Of a stretch of DNA of 64,000 bases, positions 26,883-34,954 are shown piece by piece. The translations under genes were made by a program, and so were the position numbers. The stretch covers positions 1 to 64,000 of the forward strand of contig CBDCAB010000005.1 in the NCBI GenBank assembly GCA_965213735.1, in the 5' to 3' direction. Numbering within the stretch: position 1 is the stretch's first letter; each line of letters opens with the position of its first letter. The stretch comes from CALDTK01 sp965213735 (lineage in GTDB: Bacteria; Bacteroidota; Bacteroidia; Chitinophagales; Saprospiraceae). Below the pieces are notes generated by a model that ran no database searches, was not told the origin of the DNA, and saw only the letters and a list, made by a program, of their open reading frames with translations.

Positions 26883-26955
26883 GGTACCCGACGGACCTGA
26901 TCTTGAACTATATTCTTCAGAAGGATAGTTCTACTGATCAGGTCCGTCGGGTACC
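26883..26955. repeat. 73-bp hairpin element with GGTACC ends, copy 1
   Basis: A 20-bp perfect stem (GGTACCCGACGGACCTGATC and its complement at 26936-26955) encloses a loop that folds again through GAACTAT/ATAGTTC. A close copy is at 63551-63622 with the same outer sequence and a different loop. Confidence 0.85.
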
Positions 26956-26974
26956 ACCTAGCACCTAGCACCCA

Positions 26975-26998
26975 CCTGACCACAATATTGTGGTCAGG
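26975..26998. repeat. CCTGACCACAA palindrome, intact copy
   Basis: The 24-bp palindrome has arms CCTGACCACAAT and ATTGTGGTCAGG. It begins nine bases beyond the stop of the minus-strand gene at 27008. Sister copies lie at 53922 and 62209, degenerate ones at 2650 and 26626. Confidence 0.85.
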
Positions 26999-27007
26999 CC
27001 AGCAACC

Positions 27008-27916
27008 TCACCCTTTACCAAAGCGATAACTTGCGCCAATTCCTGCATGTATATAACTGAGCGAAACGGAGAAGCTTTTGGGTATTGAAAGAGTAGAATT
27101 TGAGACTGGTTTGCCAATTGGGGCATGCTCCCGATAATGGACAGGCTCATCAGGATCTATGGTTCCGTTAGTCAAGAAATAAAAAGTCTCGTCCTTCGTG
27201 TGGAACTTCTGCAGGTTGATCCCAGCAAGAAGGCATAGCTGAAGCTGCCGCGATAGGTCGATGTCGAGCCGGAAGTTGGTAGCGAAGCCTAAACGTTTGA
27301 GAGGTCTGTACTCTAGGAGAGTGCCGGCTTGCGTGCTTGAATATATTGATTTCCTGAGATAACGTGCTTGTAAGAGTAACGGGAAATAGACCTCCTGGAA
27401 TAGCCTTACCTTATCGTTGATCGCGTAGAGCTCGTAGCTTATAACAGGACCTATTGATAAATTTCTGGTTGAGCGGGAGGTGGTAAGCGTATCTGACTCA
27501 TGAGAGATATGGGTATTATCGGTGCTGAAACTTTGCATAAAATTAGCTCTGATGCCTAGGTTAAGTCGTTCAGGGGCAGCTAGCTGTAGCTGCAGGCTGA
27601 GCGGAATTCCCGTAGCTATATGGTAATAGTCGAAGGAATTAAAAGCTTCGCTGGTAGGGGTGAAGTTATTGTCATGATCGTTGACTTCGCTCATGATGGA
27701 GTGAGCGTAGGAAGCTGTGGCAGAAACAATTACTTGGCCACGCGCAAGCTGGACGGTAATCAGGAGGAGTAATACCGTTAGAAGGCGTCTTAAATGCAGA
27801 AATTTGAGAATTAGTACAACACAGCTATTGCGTAACACATTGCCCCGACAGAAGGCAGTTAAGCCTAAGATGTTAGATGAGGCAATTGATGTGGCCATAC
27901 GAATACGCGTAATCAT
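27008..27916 (-). CDS. Predicted outer-membrane beta-strand protein, tandem paralogue A
   Basis: The 302-residue product has a signal-like hydrophobic stretch (LLTVLLLLITVQLARGQ) about 50 residues in, so the true start may be internal, although the ATG at 27916 overlaps the upstream stop as ATGA. The mature part is rich in alternating beta strands (LSIGPVISYELYAINDKV, RLGFATNFRLDIDLSRQ) and ends SYIHAGIGASYRFGKG, typical of a porin-like barrel. It is clearly related to the gene upstream (shared YIHAGIG, GPxI, LAGIN motifs). Codon use is AT-richer than in the neighbours. Confidence 0.65.
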   Translation of the reverse strand: MITRIRMATSIASSNILGLTAFCRGNVLRNSCVVLILKFLHLRRLLTVLLLLITVQLARGQVIVSATASYAHSIMSEVNDHDNNFTPTSEAFNSFDYYHIATGIPLSLQLQLAAPERLNLGIRANFMQSFSTDNTHISHESDTLTTSRSTRNLSIGPVISYELYAINDKVRLFQEVYFPLLLQARYLRKSIYSSTQAGTLLEYRPLKRLGFATNFRLDIDLSRQLQLCLLAGINLQKFHTKDETFYFLTNGTIDPDEPVHYREHAPIGKPVSNSTLSIPKSFSVSLSYIHAGIGASYRFGKG

Positions 27917-28698
27917 CGTGCATTTTTTATAAAGGTATATACCAGCCCGATACCTGCATGTATATAGCTAAAGGACTTAACAAAGCCAGCTGAAGAAACT
28001 TCGCCAACTAGTGGGATATGTTTTCCAATAGGTTGATATTCTACGTAACTTACATCCTGGCTTGGATCAACTTTGCCGTCAACGAGGCGAGCACGTGTAT
28101 AATGTTTGGCATAGAAACTTTGCGCATTAACTCCAGCTAGAAAAACTATGGCGACACGTGGCTTGAGCGCCATGTGAAGTTGAAGTTCAGTAGCAAAGCC
28201 TAGTCGCACTCGACCCCCATATACGAGTTGGATTCCAGATCTTAAATCCTCCCTGTTATTCTGGGTTATGTATCGACTCCTCAATAGAACTGGAAATGAA
28301 ATCTGCTGATGCAAAGCAAACATATCATTAATTGCAAGAAGTTTGTAAGTAATTTCCGGTCCAACACTTAAACTGATGGAGCAGTGGGACCGCAAGAAAG
28401 TTGTACTTTCGGTAGATGTCGTCGTGAAATTAAAGCTTCTGAGATATGTCGATTTTAGTCCTATGGATATGTTGTTACGGGATGTCCATTGCACACCGAG
28501 TGAAAAAGGTATACCGTTAGGTATATTCTCAATCTTATACGTAACGGTTTCAGTCGTGCCAGGAGGTTTAAACTGATCATGCATGACTACATCACTTAAA
28601 AAAGAGCGGGCATACGATGTGGTTGCAAAAAGGCTCACTTGAGCAGAGGCGTAACTCATACTGGAAATTAAGAGAGAGGTCAGGACGGGAGATTTCAT
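27913..28698 (-). CDS. Predicted outer-membrane beta-strand protein, tandem paralogue B
   Basis: The 261-residue protein has a signal peptide (LLISSMSYASAQ), then alternating beta strands and the C-terminal motif SYIHAGIGLVYTFIKN. It shares layout and motifs with the following gene (GPEITYKLLAINDMFALHQQ against GPVISYELYAINDKV), so the pair arose by tandem duplication. Base composition is AT-rich for this window, hinting at acquisition or relaxed selection. Function unknown. Confidence 0.65.
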   Translation of the reverse strand: MKSPVLTSLLISSMSYASAQVSLFATTSYARSFLSDVVMHDQFKPPGTTETVTYKIENIPNGIPFSLGVQWTSRNNISIGLKSTYLRSFNFTTTSTESTTFLRSHCSISLSVGPEITYKLLAINDMFALHQQISFPVLLRSRYITQNNREDLRSGIQLVYGGRVRLGFATELQLHMALKPRVAIVFLAGVNAQSFYAKHYTRARLVDGKVDPSQDVSYVEYQPIGKHIPLVGEVSSAGFVKSFSYIHAGIGLVYTFIKNAR

Positions 28699-28879
28699 CT
28701 AAATAAATTAACATCCCCACCGTGAAATGACAAGTCGTATTTACTACACCGTTTGCGAGAATCATCGAATGTATGTTTTGTCCAATCATTACCAGTAAAT
28801 GGTACATGGAATTTAATATGCTCAGAGGTTTCTAGAATCATTTTGTACCGCTTTTTATAACGTTCACCACCAACACCCC

Positions 28880-29539
28880 CTAATCATCCCTCCCTCCACC
28901 AGCACGAGCAGCTGTATCTGCCTTCACCAGTACTTCGTGACTGATATCATAGTCTTGCAGCACGATGTCGAGGATGGGGTTTTCGCCGACGATGTAGCCG
29001 TCTTTGAGTTCGTGTCCAAACATGCGGCCCATAGTGGTCCAGTAGGTGGCCGTCAAACCTCCGCGCAGGTCTTTAATGAGGTAATGCATAGGCTGACCTG
29101 TTTCACGCTCAATCATTTTCACGAGGATGTAGCCGCCTGTTTTGGTCAGCTTCTTGAGCGGCTCTTCAAACTCTTTTTTCAGCTCTTTCTGGAGGCGGCG
29201 GATGTGCTTTTTCGCCTTACGCTGGCCCATTGTCGCCGTCACGTACTCCGTTTCGCGAAAGATCCGGATAGCATCTACAGCGTAAGGATACACCTTCGGA
29301 GCATAGTAGCGGTACTTGCGGTACAGCTTGTAGTCTTCTGCATTGTCGAAGCTGCGCGGGCTCGATACACTGACATCTTCGAGCAGGTTGGCCAGTAGCA
29401 GCGTATCCCCCTCTTCGGTGATGAGCATGTCGAGTTCTTCTCCATCAAAATTGGTCTCCGGCTGTCCTTCCACCACTTTTTGCGCCACCATCGACGTCAT
29501 CAGCAGGGCAAGCAGGCAGGTCAGTGTGGATTGAAGCAT
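28880..29539 (-). CDS. DUF4294 domain protein
   Basis: With the ATG at 29539 (MLQSTLTCLLALLMTSMVAQ) the protein has a signal peptide and about 219 residues. The DUF4294 core is recognisable: KLYRKYRYYAPKVYPYAVDA, KRRLQKELKKEF-like basic helix, GGYILVKMIERETG and LRGGLTATYWTTMGRMFGHE. This family is conserved and of unknown function in Bacteroidota. It ends in a Gly/Asp-rich tail. The 181 bases before the next gene hold nothing recognisable. Confidence 0.85.
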   Translation of the reverse strand: MLQSTLTCLLALLMTSMVAQKVVEGQPETNFDGEELDMLITEEGDTLLLANLLEDVSVSSPRSFDNAEDYKLYRKYRYYAPKVYPYAVDAIRIFRETEYVTATMGQRKAKKHIRRLQKELKKEFEEPLKKLTKTGGYILVKMIERETGQPMHYLIKDLRGGLTATYWTTMGRMFGHELKDGYIVGENPILDIVLQDYDISHEVLVKADTAARAGGGRDD

Positions 29540-29654
29540 AGTGAGGTTGAAATTCGGTGTAGTCAAGTGCTCAGGGCAAAACTCGTGCTACGCCTAGACT
29601 ACTAACATACAAGATGCACACGAGTAGACATCTGGTGGAGGCTTTAACGTAGGT

Positions 29655-30224
29655 TTAGCGCATGGGTAGTGTAATGGTTTTGCTCGCATACGCAGCCATG
29701 GCCTCCAGTTCGGCGGCGATCCGTGCTCCCCATGCTGCTTGTGCACTTCGGTCGGCGTACACTTCATCATCATAATGCTGTTGCATGCGGCGCGATTGTT
29801 CCCAAATGCGGTCGTATAGGCGTTCATGCTTTCGCAAAAATTCCGTGTGACTAGCTATTTCTGTGGCATAAAGCGCCATGAGTCGGCGGGCGTGTAATTC
29901 GGAAATGTCGAAATGAAGCTGCTCGTGTGCGAGGGTAGCTGAGTCGCTTGCCGTACGGCGAAACCAGGATCTGCAGGGGTCGAAAAATGTAGTGGCTTCT
30001 ACTACAAACACATCGGCAGTCGCTCCTGCGCGCGACTGGGTGGCAATTCCCGTATTGGCCTCTGCGGTGTGTTCGCGCTTACCGTGTCTACCTTTGAAAT
30101 CACTGATCTTCAGCTTGATTGTGGGCGTCCACAAAATCCGCGCGCTGTCGCACCCGAGCTCGGCAGCTTCATCTCCTCCAGGACCTATCCACAGCAGCAA
30201 ACAACTTAGCAGTACAGTCAGCAC
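29655..30224 (-). CDS. Predicted secreted Zn-dependent peptidase-like protein (DUF922-like)
   Basis: The 189-residue protein starts with a short hydrophobic signal (MLTVLLSCLLLWIGPGG). A beta-rich region (LWTPTIKLKISDFKGRHGK) is followed by LAHEQLHFDISELHARRL, an HExxH-type zinc motif followed by FDI.E..AR, as in DUF922 proteins. The C-terminal third is helical. It is probably a periplasmic protease-like protein of unknown substrate. It lies next to the mini-hairpin array. Confidence 0.7.
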   Translation of the reverse strand: MLTVLLSCLLLWIGPGGDEAAELGCDSARILWTPTIKLKISDFKGRHGKREHTAEANTGIATQSRAGATADVFVVEATTFFDPCRSWFRRTASDSATLAHEQLHFDISELHARRLMALYATEIASHTEFLRKHERLYDRIWEQSRRMQQHYDDEVYADRSAQAAWGARIAAELEAMAAYASKTITLPMR

Positions 30225-30305
30225 GTGTAGTTAACGTATGCAAGGGGTGGGGTTTGTACGTGGGGGTTATGATTTGTTGGGTCGGCATGCTTTAGAGCGT
30301 CATCA

Positions 30306-30467
30306 GCAGCCACCGGGTAAACCCTGGGCTCCAAGTTAGACGCAGCTACGCAGCTAATCATGCCTATGAACTGCAGACCAAAATAGCCACCCAACGCGGT
30401 AGTCTCCGTACATCGTAGCGTCTCCGTGGGAAGCCAATCCAGAACAGTAAAAAACAGCGAAGCCAAA
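30306..30467 (+). repeat. 162-bp direct duplication, copy 1
   Basis: This block (CAGCCACCGGGTAAACCCTG... to AACAGCGAAGCC) recurs at 30803-30964 with three substitutions and no indel. It contains no gene and joins onto mini-hairpin units on its right. Confidence 0.85.
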
Positions 30468-31449
30468 AAAACAAGCGCAGCTAAAAAAACGGCGCAGCCG
30501 CAGCCGGCGAAGCCCCCCTTTGCGAGCCTTGCGATACCCATTGCGTTCCTTGCGATACCATTTCCCCAGCACAGCCCCCCAGACAGCAAAAACGGCGCAG
30601 CCAAAAACAAGCGAAGCTAAAAAAACAGCGAAGCCAAAACCGGCACAGCCGCCCCCCTTTGCGTCCTCCCTTTGCGAGCCTTGCGATACCCATTGCGTTC
30701 CTTGCGATACCATTTCCCCAGAACAGCCCCCCTAACAGCAAAAACGGCGCAGCCAAAAACAAGCGAAGCTTAAAAAACAGCGAAGCCAAAACCGGCGCAG
30801 CCGCAGCCACCGGGTAAACCCTGGGCTCCAAGTTAGACGCAGCTACGCAGCTAATCATGCCTTTGAACTGCAGACCACAATAGCCACCCAACGCGGTAGT
30901 CTCCGTACATCGTAGCGTCTCCGTGTGAAGCCAATCCAGAACAGTAAAAAACAGCGAAGCCAAAGCCGGCGAAGCCCCCCTTTGCGAGCCTTGCGATACC
31001 CATTGCGTTCCTTGCGATACCATTTCCCCAGCACAGCCCCCCAGACAGCAAAAACGGCGCAGCCAAAAACAAGCGAAGCTTAAAAACAGCGAAGCCAAAA
31101 CCGGCGAAGCCCCCCCTTTGCGTCCTCCCTTTGCGAACCTTGCGATACCCTTTGCGACCCTTGCGATACCATCACCCCCGCACAGCCACAAGAACAGCCC
31201 CCCTAACAGCAAAAACGGCGCAGCCAAAAACAAGCGAAGCTTAAAAAACAGCGAAGCCAAAACCGGCGCAGCCCCCCTTTGCGAGCCTTGCGATACCCAT
31301 TGCGTTCCTTGCGATACCATTTCCCCACCACTGCCCCCCCAACAGCAAAAACGGCGCAGCCAAAAACAAGCGAAGCTTAAAAACAGCGAAGCCAAAACCG
31401 GCGAAGCCCCCCTTTGCGCCCCTTGCGATACCCTTTGCGAACCTTGGAG
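30468..31449 (+). repeat. Mini-hairpin repeat array 1
   Basis: Roughly six units of 130-150 bases, some incomplete. Each has CTTTGCG-GCCTTGCGATACC, a second TTGCGATACC, a C-rich stretch, and then four tiny stem-loops in A-rich spacers: GGC-GCA-GCC, AAGC-GAA-GCTT, GC-GAA-GC and CGGC-GMA-GCCG. The stems vary with compensating bases and the loops are always GAA or GCA. Units lack the unique spacers of a CRISPR. All frames are unusually free of stops, but unit length is not a multiple of three, so no protein is conserved. Confidence 0.85.
30803..30964 (+). repeat. 162-bp direct duplication, copy 2
   Basis: Second copy of the block at 30306, at an exact offset of 497 bases. The near identity shows a recent duplication of the left part of the array. 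Confidence 0.85.
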
Positions 31450-31470
31450 TGCGCCCTTACTGGTAGAGAC

Positions 31471-32769
31471 TTATCCCTCCCTTAGGTCGAGGGTTGTTGC
31501 GTCTTGCTTGGTTGCTGTTCCAGCGGAGCGTAGCGAAGCTGGAACAGCAACCAAGCAAGGTCGCCGTGAAGGTACGTTTTGTCGACGCCACCGTTGTTCA
31601 TAAATAAGCGGGTATGTGTATCCGAGACTCGAATGTGGCCGTTGCGTGTTGTAATATTCGATGTAATCTGCAAATATACGCTTGGCCTCGGCTAGGTCAA
31701 TTATCCAGTCCGCCTCGCTCGATTTGCGCACGATGTTTAGTTCCACCTTGAGACGTGACCATAACGATTCAGCCTGTGCATTATCCAATGTGTTGCCGCG
31801 ACGTGTTATCGACTGAATTGACTGGTGAGCTTTTAGTCGAGACTTTACCAAATCGCTTAAGTACTGACCACCACCGTCTGAATGACAGATAAGTGGATAA
31901 CCTCGCCAACTGTCTGCACTCAACGCCAACTGTAGTGCTTGGTCAACCAACTCTGCGATTTGTAGATAACCCACCGCCCATCCAGCTATGCGACGCGTAA
32001 ACTGATCTTGCCAACAGCACAAGTAACCCCAACCATTGTGAGATTCTCGCATGCGAATATAGGTAATGTCGCTAACCAAGACCTGCCAAGGCTGTGATGC
32101 CCGCAGCCGTAAAGGCTCATTATTCGCTGTGTCAATAGCCGCCAACTGATCAGCTGGCAGCTCACTGTAGTCTATGTCAAAGGGCAGCTTTTGAAGCATT
32201 GGAGCATTGTGCAACAATAGGTTTTGTTTGCGATCTGCCTCATCGCAGCGCTCAGTAGTCTGGGGTTTGTAACTACGCTCCTGTTTTGCACTCAGTCCCT
32301 GCCGCCTCATTGACAACCGAACGGCCTTCTCTGTAGGTCGCTCGGGCTTAGTAGCACTAGGGTTGGGATCGGCCATGTAATCATCCAAGGCAGCCGCGTG
32401 TAGCTCCCCGGCAATAGTGCGGTAACCTCGTTTTTGCTTATCTGTCTTGAAAAGCTCAAGTACCTTGATGTCGAATAGTTGCTGGCTTAATGCCTTACTT
32501 TTCAAACGATCTAGTTTGCGTGTCCAGGTCTCCGACATCTCCGCCTCAGGCGCCCCCGGTTTGAGTGGCATCTCGCCGCCTGCACCACCTCCTTGGTCGA
32601 GGTTGACGTTGGCAATATGACGTTCTTGCAAGCGCCATTTGTAGTAGCTGCTTTCTTTGATGCCGAAAACGCTGCACGCCAGACGAACACTGCACCGTTT
32701 GCGCACACCTGTACACAGCTCTACACCTTGATCGCTGCTAGCGGCCTGAATAGCTAGGTAACAGTTCAT
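31471..32769 (-). CDS. IS3-family transposase OrfB (DDE integrase domain)
   Basis: The 432-residue protein has a helix-turn-helix N terminus and an rve integrase core with the catalytic triad: Asp in VSDITYIRM, Asp in CHSDGGGQYLS and Glu in DNAQAESLWSRLK. The C-terminal YYNTQRPHSSLGYTYPLIYE block is typical of the family. The last 30 residues are read from a perfect palindrome (31503-31559) and look non-native. Its ATG overlaps the orfA stop (ATGA), so translational coupling is likelier than programmed frameshifting. Confidence 0.9.
   Translation of the reverse strand: MNCYLAIQAASSDQGVELCTGVRKRCSVRLACSVFGIKESSYYKWRLQERHIANVNLDQGGGAGGEMPLKPGAPEAEMSETWTRKLDRLKSKALSQQLFDIKVLELFKTDKQKRGYRTIAGELHAAALDDYMADPNPSATKPERPTEKAVRLSMRRQGLSAKQERSYKPQTTERCDEADRKQNLLLHNAPMLQKLPFDIDYSELPADQLAAIDTANNEPLRLRASQPWQVLVSDITYIRMRESHNGWGYLCCWQDQFTRRIAGWAVGYLQIAELVDQALQLALSADSWRGYPLICHSDGGGQYLSDLVKSRLKAHQSIQSITRRGNTLDNAQAESLWSRLKVELNIVRKSSEADWIIDLAEAKRIFADYIEYYNTQRPHSSLGYTYPLIYEQRWRRQNVPSRRPCLVAVPASLRSAGTATKQDATTLDLREG
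31503..31559. repeat. 22-bp-arm perfect hairpin inside the orfB 3' end
   Basis: CTTGCTTGGTTGCTGTTCCA and two further bases pair perfectly with 31538-31559; the 13-base loop holds GCGTAGCG. It may be a transcription terminator for the IS or a palindromic repeat that was inserted and extended the frame. Confidence 0.75.
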
Positions 32770-33128
32770 GCGGGTGGGTTTATGATCGACAAAGCTTTTT
32801 TTAAAATGGCTTCCCGCATCTGGGAACGTTCGAGCTGCTTCTCCAGCTCGCGTATACGCTCGTGCTGTTGAGTAGCTATCCGATCCCCAGTATTACCCTG
32901 AGTGGTCTCCTGAGCGGCGCCCTTGCCGGTAGTTGAAGCCGAAGCGGATACAGCGAGCTTGTGGGCCTGCTCCCATTTCCAGATCATCTTTGGAGTGATC
33001 TCGTACTGTGTGGCGACTATAGAGCGAGAAGCCCCATTAGCAACTAGGCGCAGCACATCCTGCTTGACAGTTTTGGGTATGATGCGGCGCCCGGCAGCAT
33101 CGTGTTCGTAGGTTGGCATGTCTTCCAA
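32766..33128 (-). CDS. IS3-family transposase OrfA
   Basis: The 120-residue protein has a helix-turn-helix (QDVLRLVANGASRSIVATQY..TPKMIWKWEQ) and a C-terminal leucine-zipper-like helix (RIRELEKQLERSQMREAILK) that mediates oligomerisation in IS3 transposases. It provides terminal-repeat recognition for the DDE subunit encoded by the overlapping orfB. Confidence 0.88.
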   Translation of the reverse strand: MEDMPTYEHDAAGRRIIPKTVKQDVLRLVANGASRSIVATQYEITPKMIWKWEQAHKLAVSASASTTGKGAAQETTQGNTGDRIATQQHERIRELEKQLERSQMREAILKKALSIINPPA

Positions 33129-33175
33129 TTTAGTGATGAAATCGGAAGGGAAAAGTCTCTACTTTTTGGGGCGCA

Positions 33176-33300
33176 TACCACCTTGCGATACCATCACCCC
33201 CGCACAGCCACAAGCACTGCCCCCCAAACAGCAAAAACGGCGAAGCCAAAAAACAAGCGAAGCTTAAAAAACAGCGAAGCCTAAACCGGCGAAGCCGCCC
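33176..33300 (+). repeat. Mini-hairpin array 1, part right of the IS
   Basis: CCTTGCGATACCATCACCCC, the C-rich stretch and the hairpins GGC-GAA-GCC, AAGC-GAA-GCTT and CGGC-GAA-GCCG continue the array that the IS interrupts. It ends at the rsmI stop codon. Confidence 0.85.
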
Positions 33301-33302
33301 CC

Positions 33303-33968
33303 TCACCCCCCAGCCACCACCACCACAATTTCCCCACGAACTTTAGCCTCCTCTGCATACGCCTCGTGCAGCTCTGCAAGCGTAGCGGTGCGAATATCTT
33401 CGTGGAGTTTGCTGATCTCTCTTGCCACACAAGCAGGTCTGTCGCCGCCGCAGTGCTCCGCGAGTTGGGCGAGGCACTTTACGAGGCGGTGGGGAGATTC
33501 GTAAAGCACGAAAGTATGTGGGAGGGCAGCCAGGTACTCGATGCGGGTTTGGCGACCTTTTTTCTGCGGGAGGAAGCCCTCGAAGTGAAAGCGATCGCAA
33601 GGCAGCCCGCTCGCGGCAAGGGCAGGCACAAATGCTGTCGCGCCCGGTAAGCAACATACCTCTACCCCAGCCTCACGACAGGCGCGAACCAACAAAAATC
33701 CAGGATCGCTAATAGCAGGTGTGCCTGCATCGCTTACAAGAGCGATAGTTTCACCGGCCTGGAGCCGCTCGAGGTACATCGGTACGCGTCCGTGCTCATT
33801 GTGCGCGTGGTAAGCCTGGAGTTTTGCCGAAAGGCCAAGATGCTTGAGCAACTGACCTGTATTGCGCGTATCCTCAGCCAGCACTACATCTGCCGCCACT
33901 AGCACTTCACGCGCGCGCTCGGTGATGTCGCCGAGATTGCCAATAGGGGTAGGGACGAGGAAGAGCAA
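33303..33968 (-). CDS. rsmI: 16S rRNA (cytidine-1402-2'-O)-methyltransferase
   Basis: The 221-residue SAM-dependent methyltransferase modifies C1402 in the ribosomal decoding centre. It begins with the family sequence LFLVPTPIGNLGDITERA and shows AEDTRNTGQLLKHLG, ALVSDAGTPAISDPG, LPGATAFVPALAASGLPCDR, FHFEGFLPQKKGRQ and a C-terminal GEIVVVVAGG. Length is slightly below the usual 225-280. It contains a TTTTGCCGAAAGGC motif on the opposite strand (33832). Its stop abuts the repeat array. Confidence 0.96.
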   Translation of the reverse strand: MLFLVPTPIGNLGDITERAREVLVAADVVLAEDTRNTGQLLKHLGLSAKLQAYHAHNEHGRVPMYLERLQAGETIALVSDAGTPAISDPGFLLVRACREAGVEVCCLPGATAFVPALAASGLPCDRFHFEGFLPQKKGRQTRIEYLAALPHTFVLYESPHRLVKCLAQLAEHCGGDRPACVAREISKLHEDIRTATLAELHEAYAEEAKVRGEIVVVVAGG

Positions 33969-34013
33969 ACGTTTGTGATAAGCTGAGCTGCTGCGCTGAT
34001 GGAGGTGAAAAAG

Positions 34014-34268
34014 CTAGCGCGCCTCTGCGAGTGAAAACTCGTACTTTTCCATGATCGGATTGGTGAGCACTGCCTTACAAGCTTTCTCCACCTGCTCGCG
34101 AGCCGCAGCCTCACTCGCTGCCTCCACTTTGAGCTCGATGCGCTTGCCGATGCGCACATCCTGCACCCCCTCCACCCCAACATTGGGGAGGCTATTCTTG
34201 ACGGCCTTACCCTGTGGGTCGAGCAACTCCTGGTGCGGCATCACCTGAATCTCAGCAAAGTAGATCAT
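34014..34268 (-). CDS. purS: Phosphoribosylformylglycinamidine synthase subunit PurS
   Basis: The 84-residue protein (ATG at 34268, MIYFAEIQVMPHQELLDPQG) has the PurS signature: LLDPQGKAV, NVGVEGVQDVRIGKRIEL and EKACKAVLTNPIMEKYEF. PurS is the small subunit that links PurL and PurQ in purine synthesis. PurL and PurQ are not in the window. It lies 24 bases downstream of the EF-Tu-domain gene. Confidence 0.9.
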   Translation of the reverse strand: MIYFAEIQVMPHQELLDPQGKAVKNSLPNVGVEGVQDVRIGKRIELKVEAASEAAAREQVEKACKAVLTNPIMEKYEFSLAEAR

Positions 34269-34292
34269 AGTGGCGAAGGTATTCGTCAAGGA

Positions 34293-34952
34293 TTAAAATT
34301 CAGTCGGAAGCTCCCCAAGCGGATTACGGAAATCGTGAATCCGCATATGCCTACCACCGACTCCAAAAGCGTACTCCGCCTGCAGAAGCACATCGCGGTA
34401 GTCACGACGAGCCAGGGCAATAGCATCCTCGAGTGCAAAGCGATCGCCATTGGCTAGGTGCAGCACAGCGCGCACGATGCGTGGATGCCTGGCAGCAGGC
34501 ACTTGGGCGAGCATAAACTGAAGTTGATTGAAGACCACAGCTTTGCGCGAACCATACGCCTGCTCTATATGCGCGGCGATGTCGGCAGGAAAATCATGCA
34601 AATTCACCCAACGCGCCGCTTTTGCATCTGCGGGTAATTGAAGGCGCTCATTGATAACCTGCACAATTTCGCCGCGACCGATAATGCGAGCTCCTTGATA
34701 GCAGTCGAAAGTTTGGCCGCGATAGAGACGATGCTGGAAATAATCTTGAGAGAGAATGGCTATATCAGCTGTTGCAGTGTCACCAGAAAGGAGTTGGCCA
34801 CCGGGATAATGTTGCTCGCCGGAGGTTGAAAGACTCGGGTATCCAGCAAAAACATGCAGGCACCTATAGCCGCTGCGTGCATTGATGGGCCGACCGCCTT
34901 CCTCCGGGCTGAGCAGATAAACCTCAGCTCTAAAATCTATACTCGCTCTCAC
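34293..34952 (-). CDS. EF-Tu C-terminal-like domain protein
   Basis: The protein starts at a GTG two bases after the pssA stop codon (VRASIDFRAEVYLLSPEEGG) and is about 219 residues. The N-terminal 105 residues match the beta-barrel domain III of translation GTPases (AEVYLLSPEEGGR, SGYRCLHVFAG, FDCYQGARIIGRGEIVQVIN), but no GTPase domain is present. The second half is helical and unrecognised. It may bind tRNA or a translation factor; the role is unknown. A longer upstream frame lies over pssA and was discarded. Confidence 0.65.
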   Translation of the reverse strand: MRASIDFRAEVYLLSPEEGGRPINARSGYRCLHVFAGYPSLSTSGEQHYPGGQLLSGDTATADIAILSQDYFQHRLYRGQTFDCYQGARIIGRGEIVQVINERLQLPADAKAARWVNLHDFPADIAAHIEQAYGSRKAVVFNQLQFMLAQVPAARHPRIVRAVLHLANGDRFALEDAIALARRDYRDVLLQAEYAFGVGGRHMRIHDFRNPLGELPTEF

Positions 34953-34954
34953 GA

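Larger units (their letters stand above)
26390..27007. repeat. 618-bp intergenic cluster of palindromes and short tandem repeats
   Basis: No gene is supported. From left to right it holds G/A-rich heptamers running on from the gene end; CCCAGCACC-type heptamers (26483-26507 and near 26791); two TTTAG-loop hairpins (about 26518 and 26567) and a third at about 26826; a degenerate CCTAACC/GGTTAGG palindrome (26626-26648); a 17-bp-arm hairpin (26695-26752); a 20-bp-arm hairpin (26883-26955); CACCTAG heptamers; and an intact CCTGACCACAA palindrome (26975-26998). Several modules recur elsewhere in the window. Confidence 0.8.
31450..33175 (-). mobile_element. IS3-family insertion sequence
   Basis: The 1726-bp element carries orfA and orfB on the minus strand. 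Its imperfect ends start TGCGCCC and share GTAGAGACTT and TCCCT within 32 bases (left end at 31450, right end reading inward from 33175). It sits inside the last unit of the mini-hairpin array. No clear target duplication could be read because the flank is repetitive. Confidence 0.8.

Noticed and set aside
30481..31395. 304-codon open frame on the minus strand across array 1, with repeated hydrophobic peptides
   Set aside because: Units are not multiples of three, so the same DNA is read in alternating frames; several frames are open at once because of composition. No conserved protein results.
30468..31449. CRISPR array
   Set aside because: Units are long, spacers are not unique, the hairpins lie within the repeat, and no cas genes are near.
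31450..33175. Target-site duplication of the IS element
   Set aside because: The flanks are array repeats, so short direct repeats there are not informative and none was clear.
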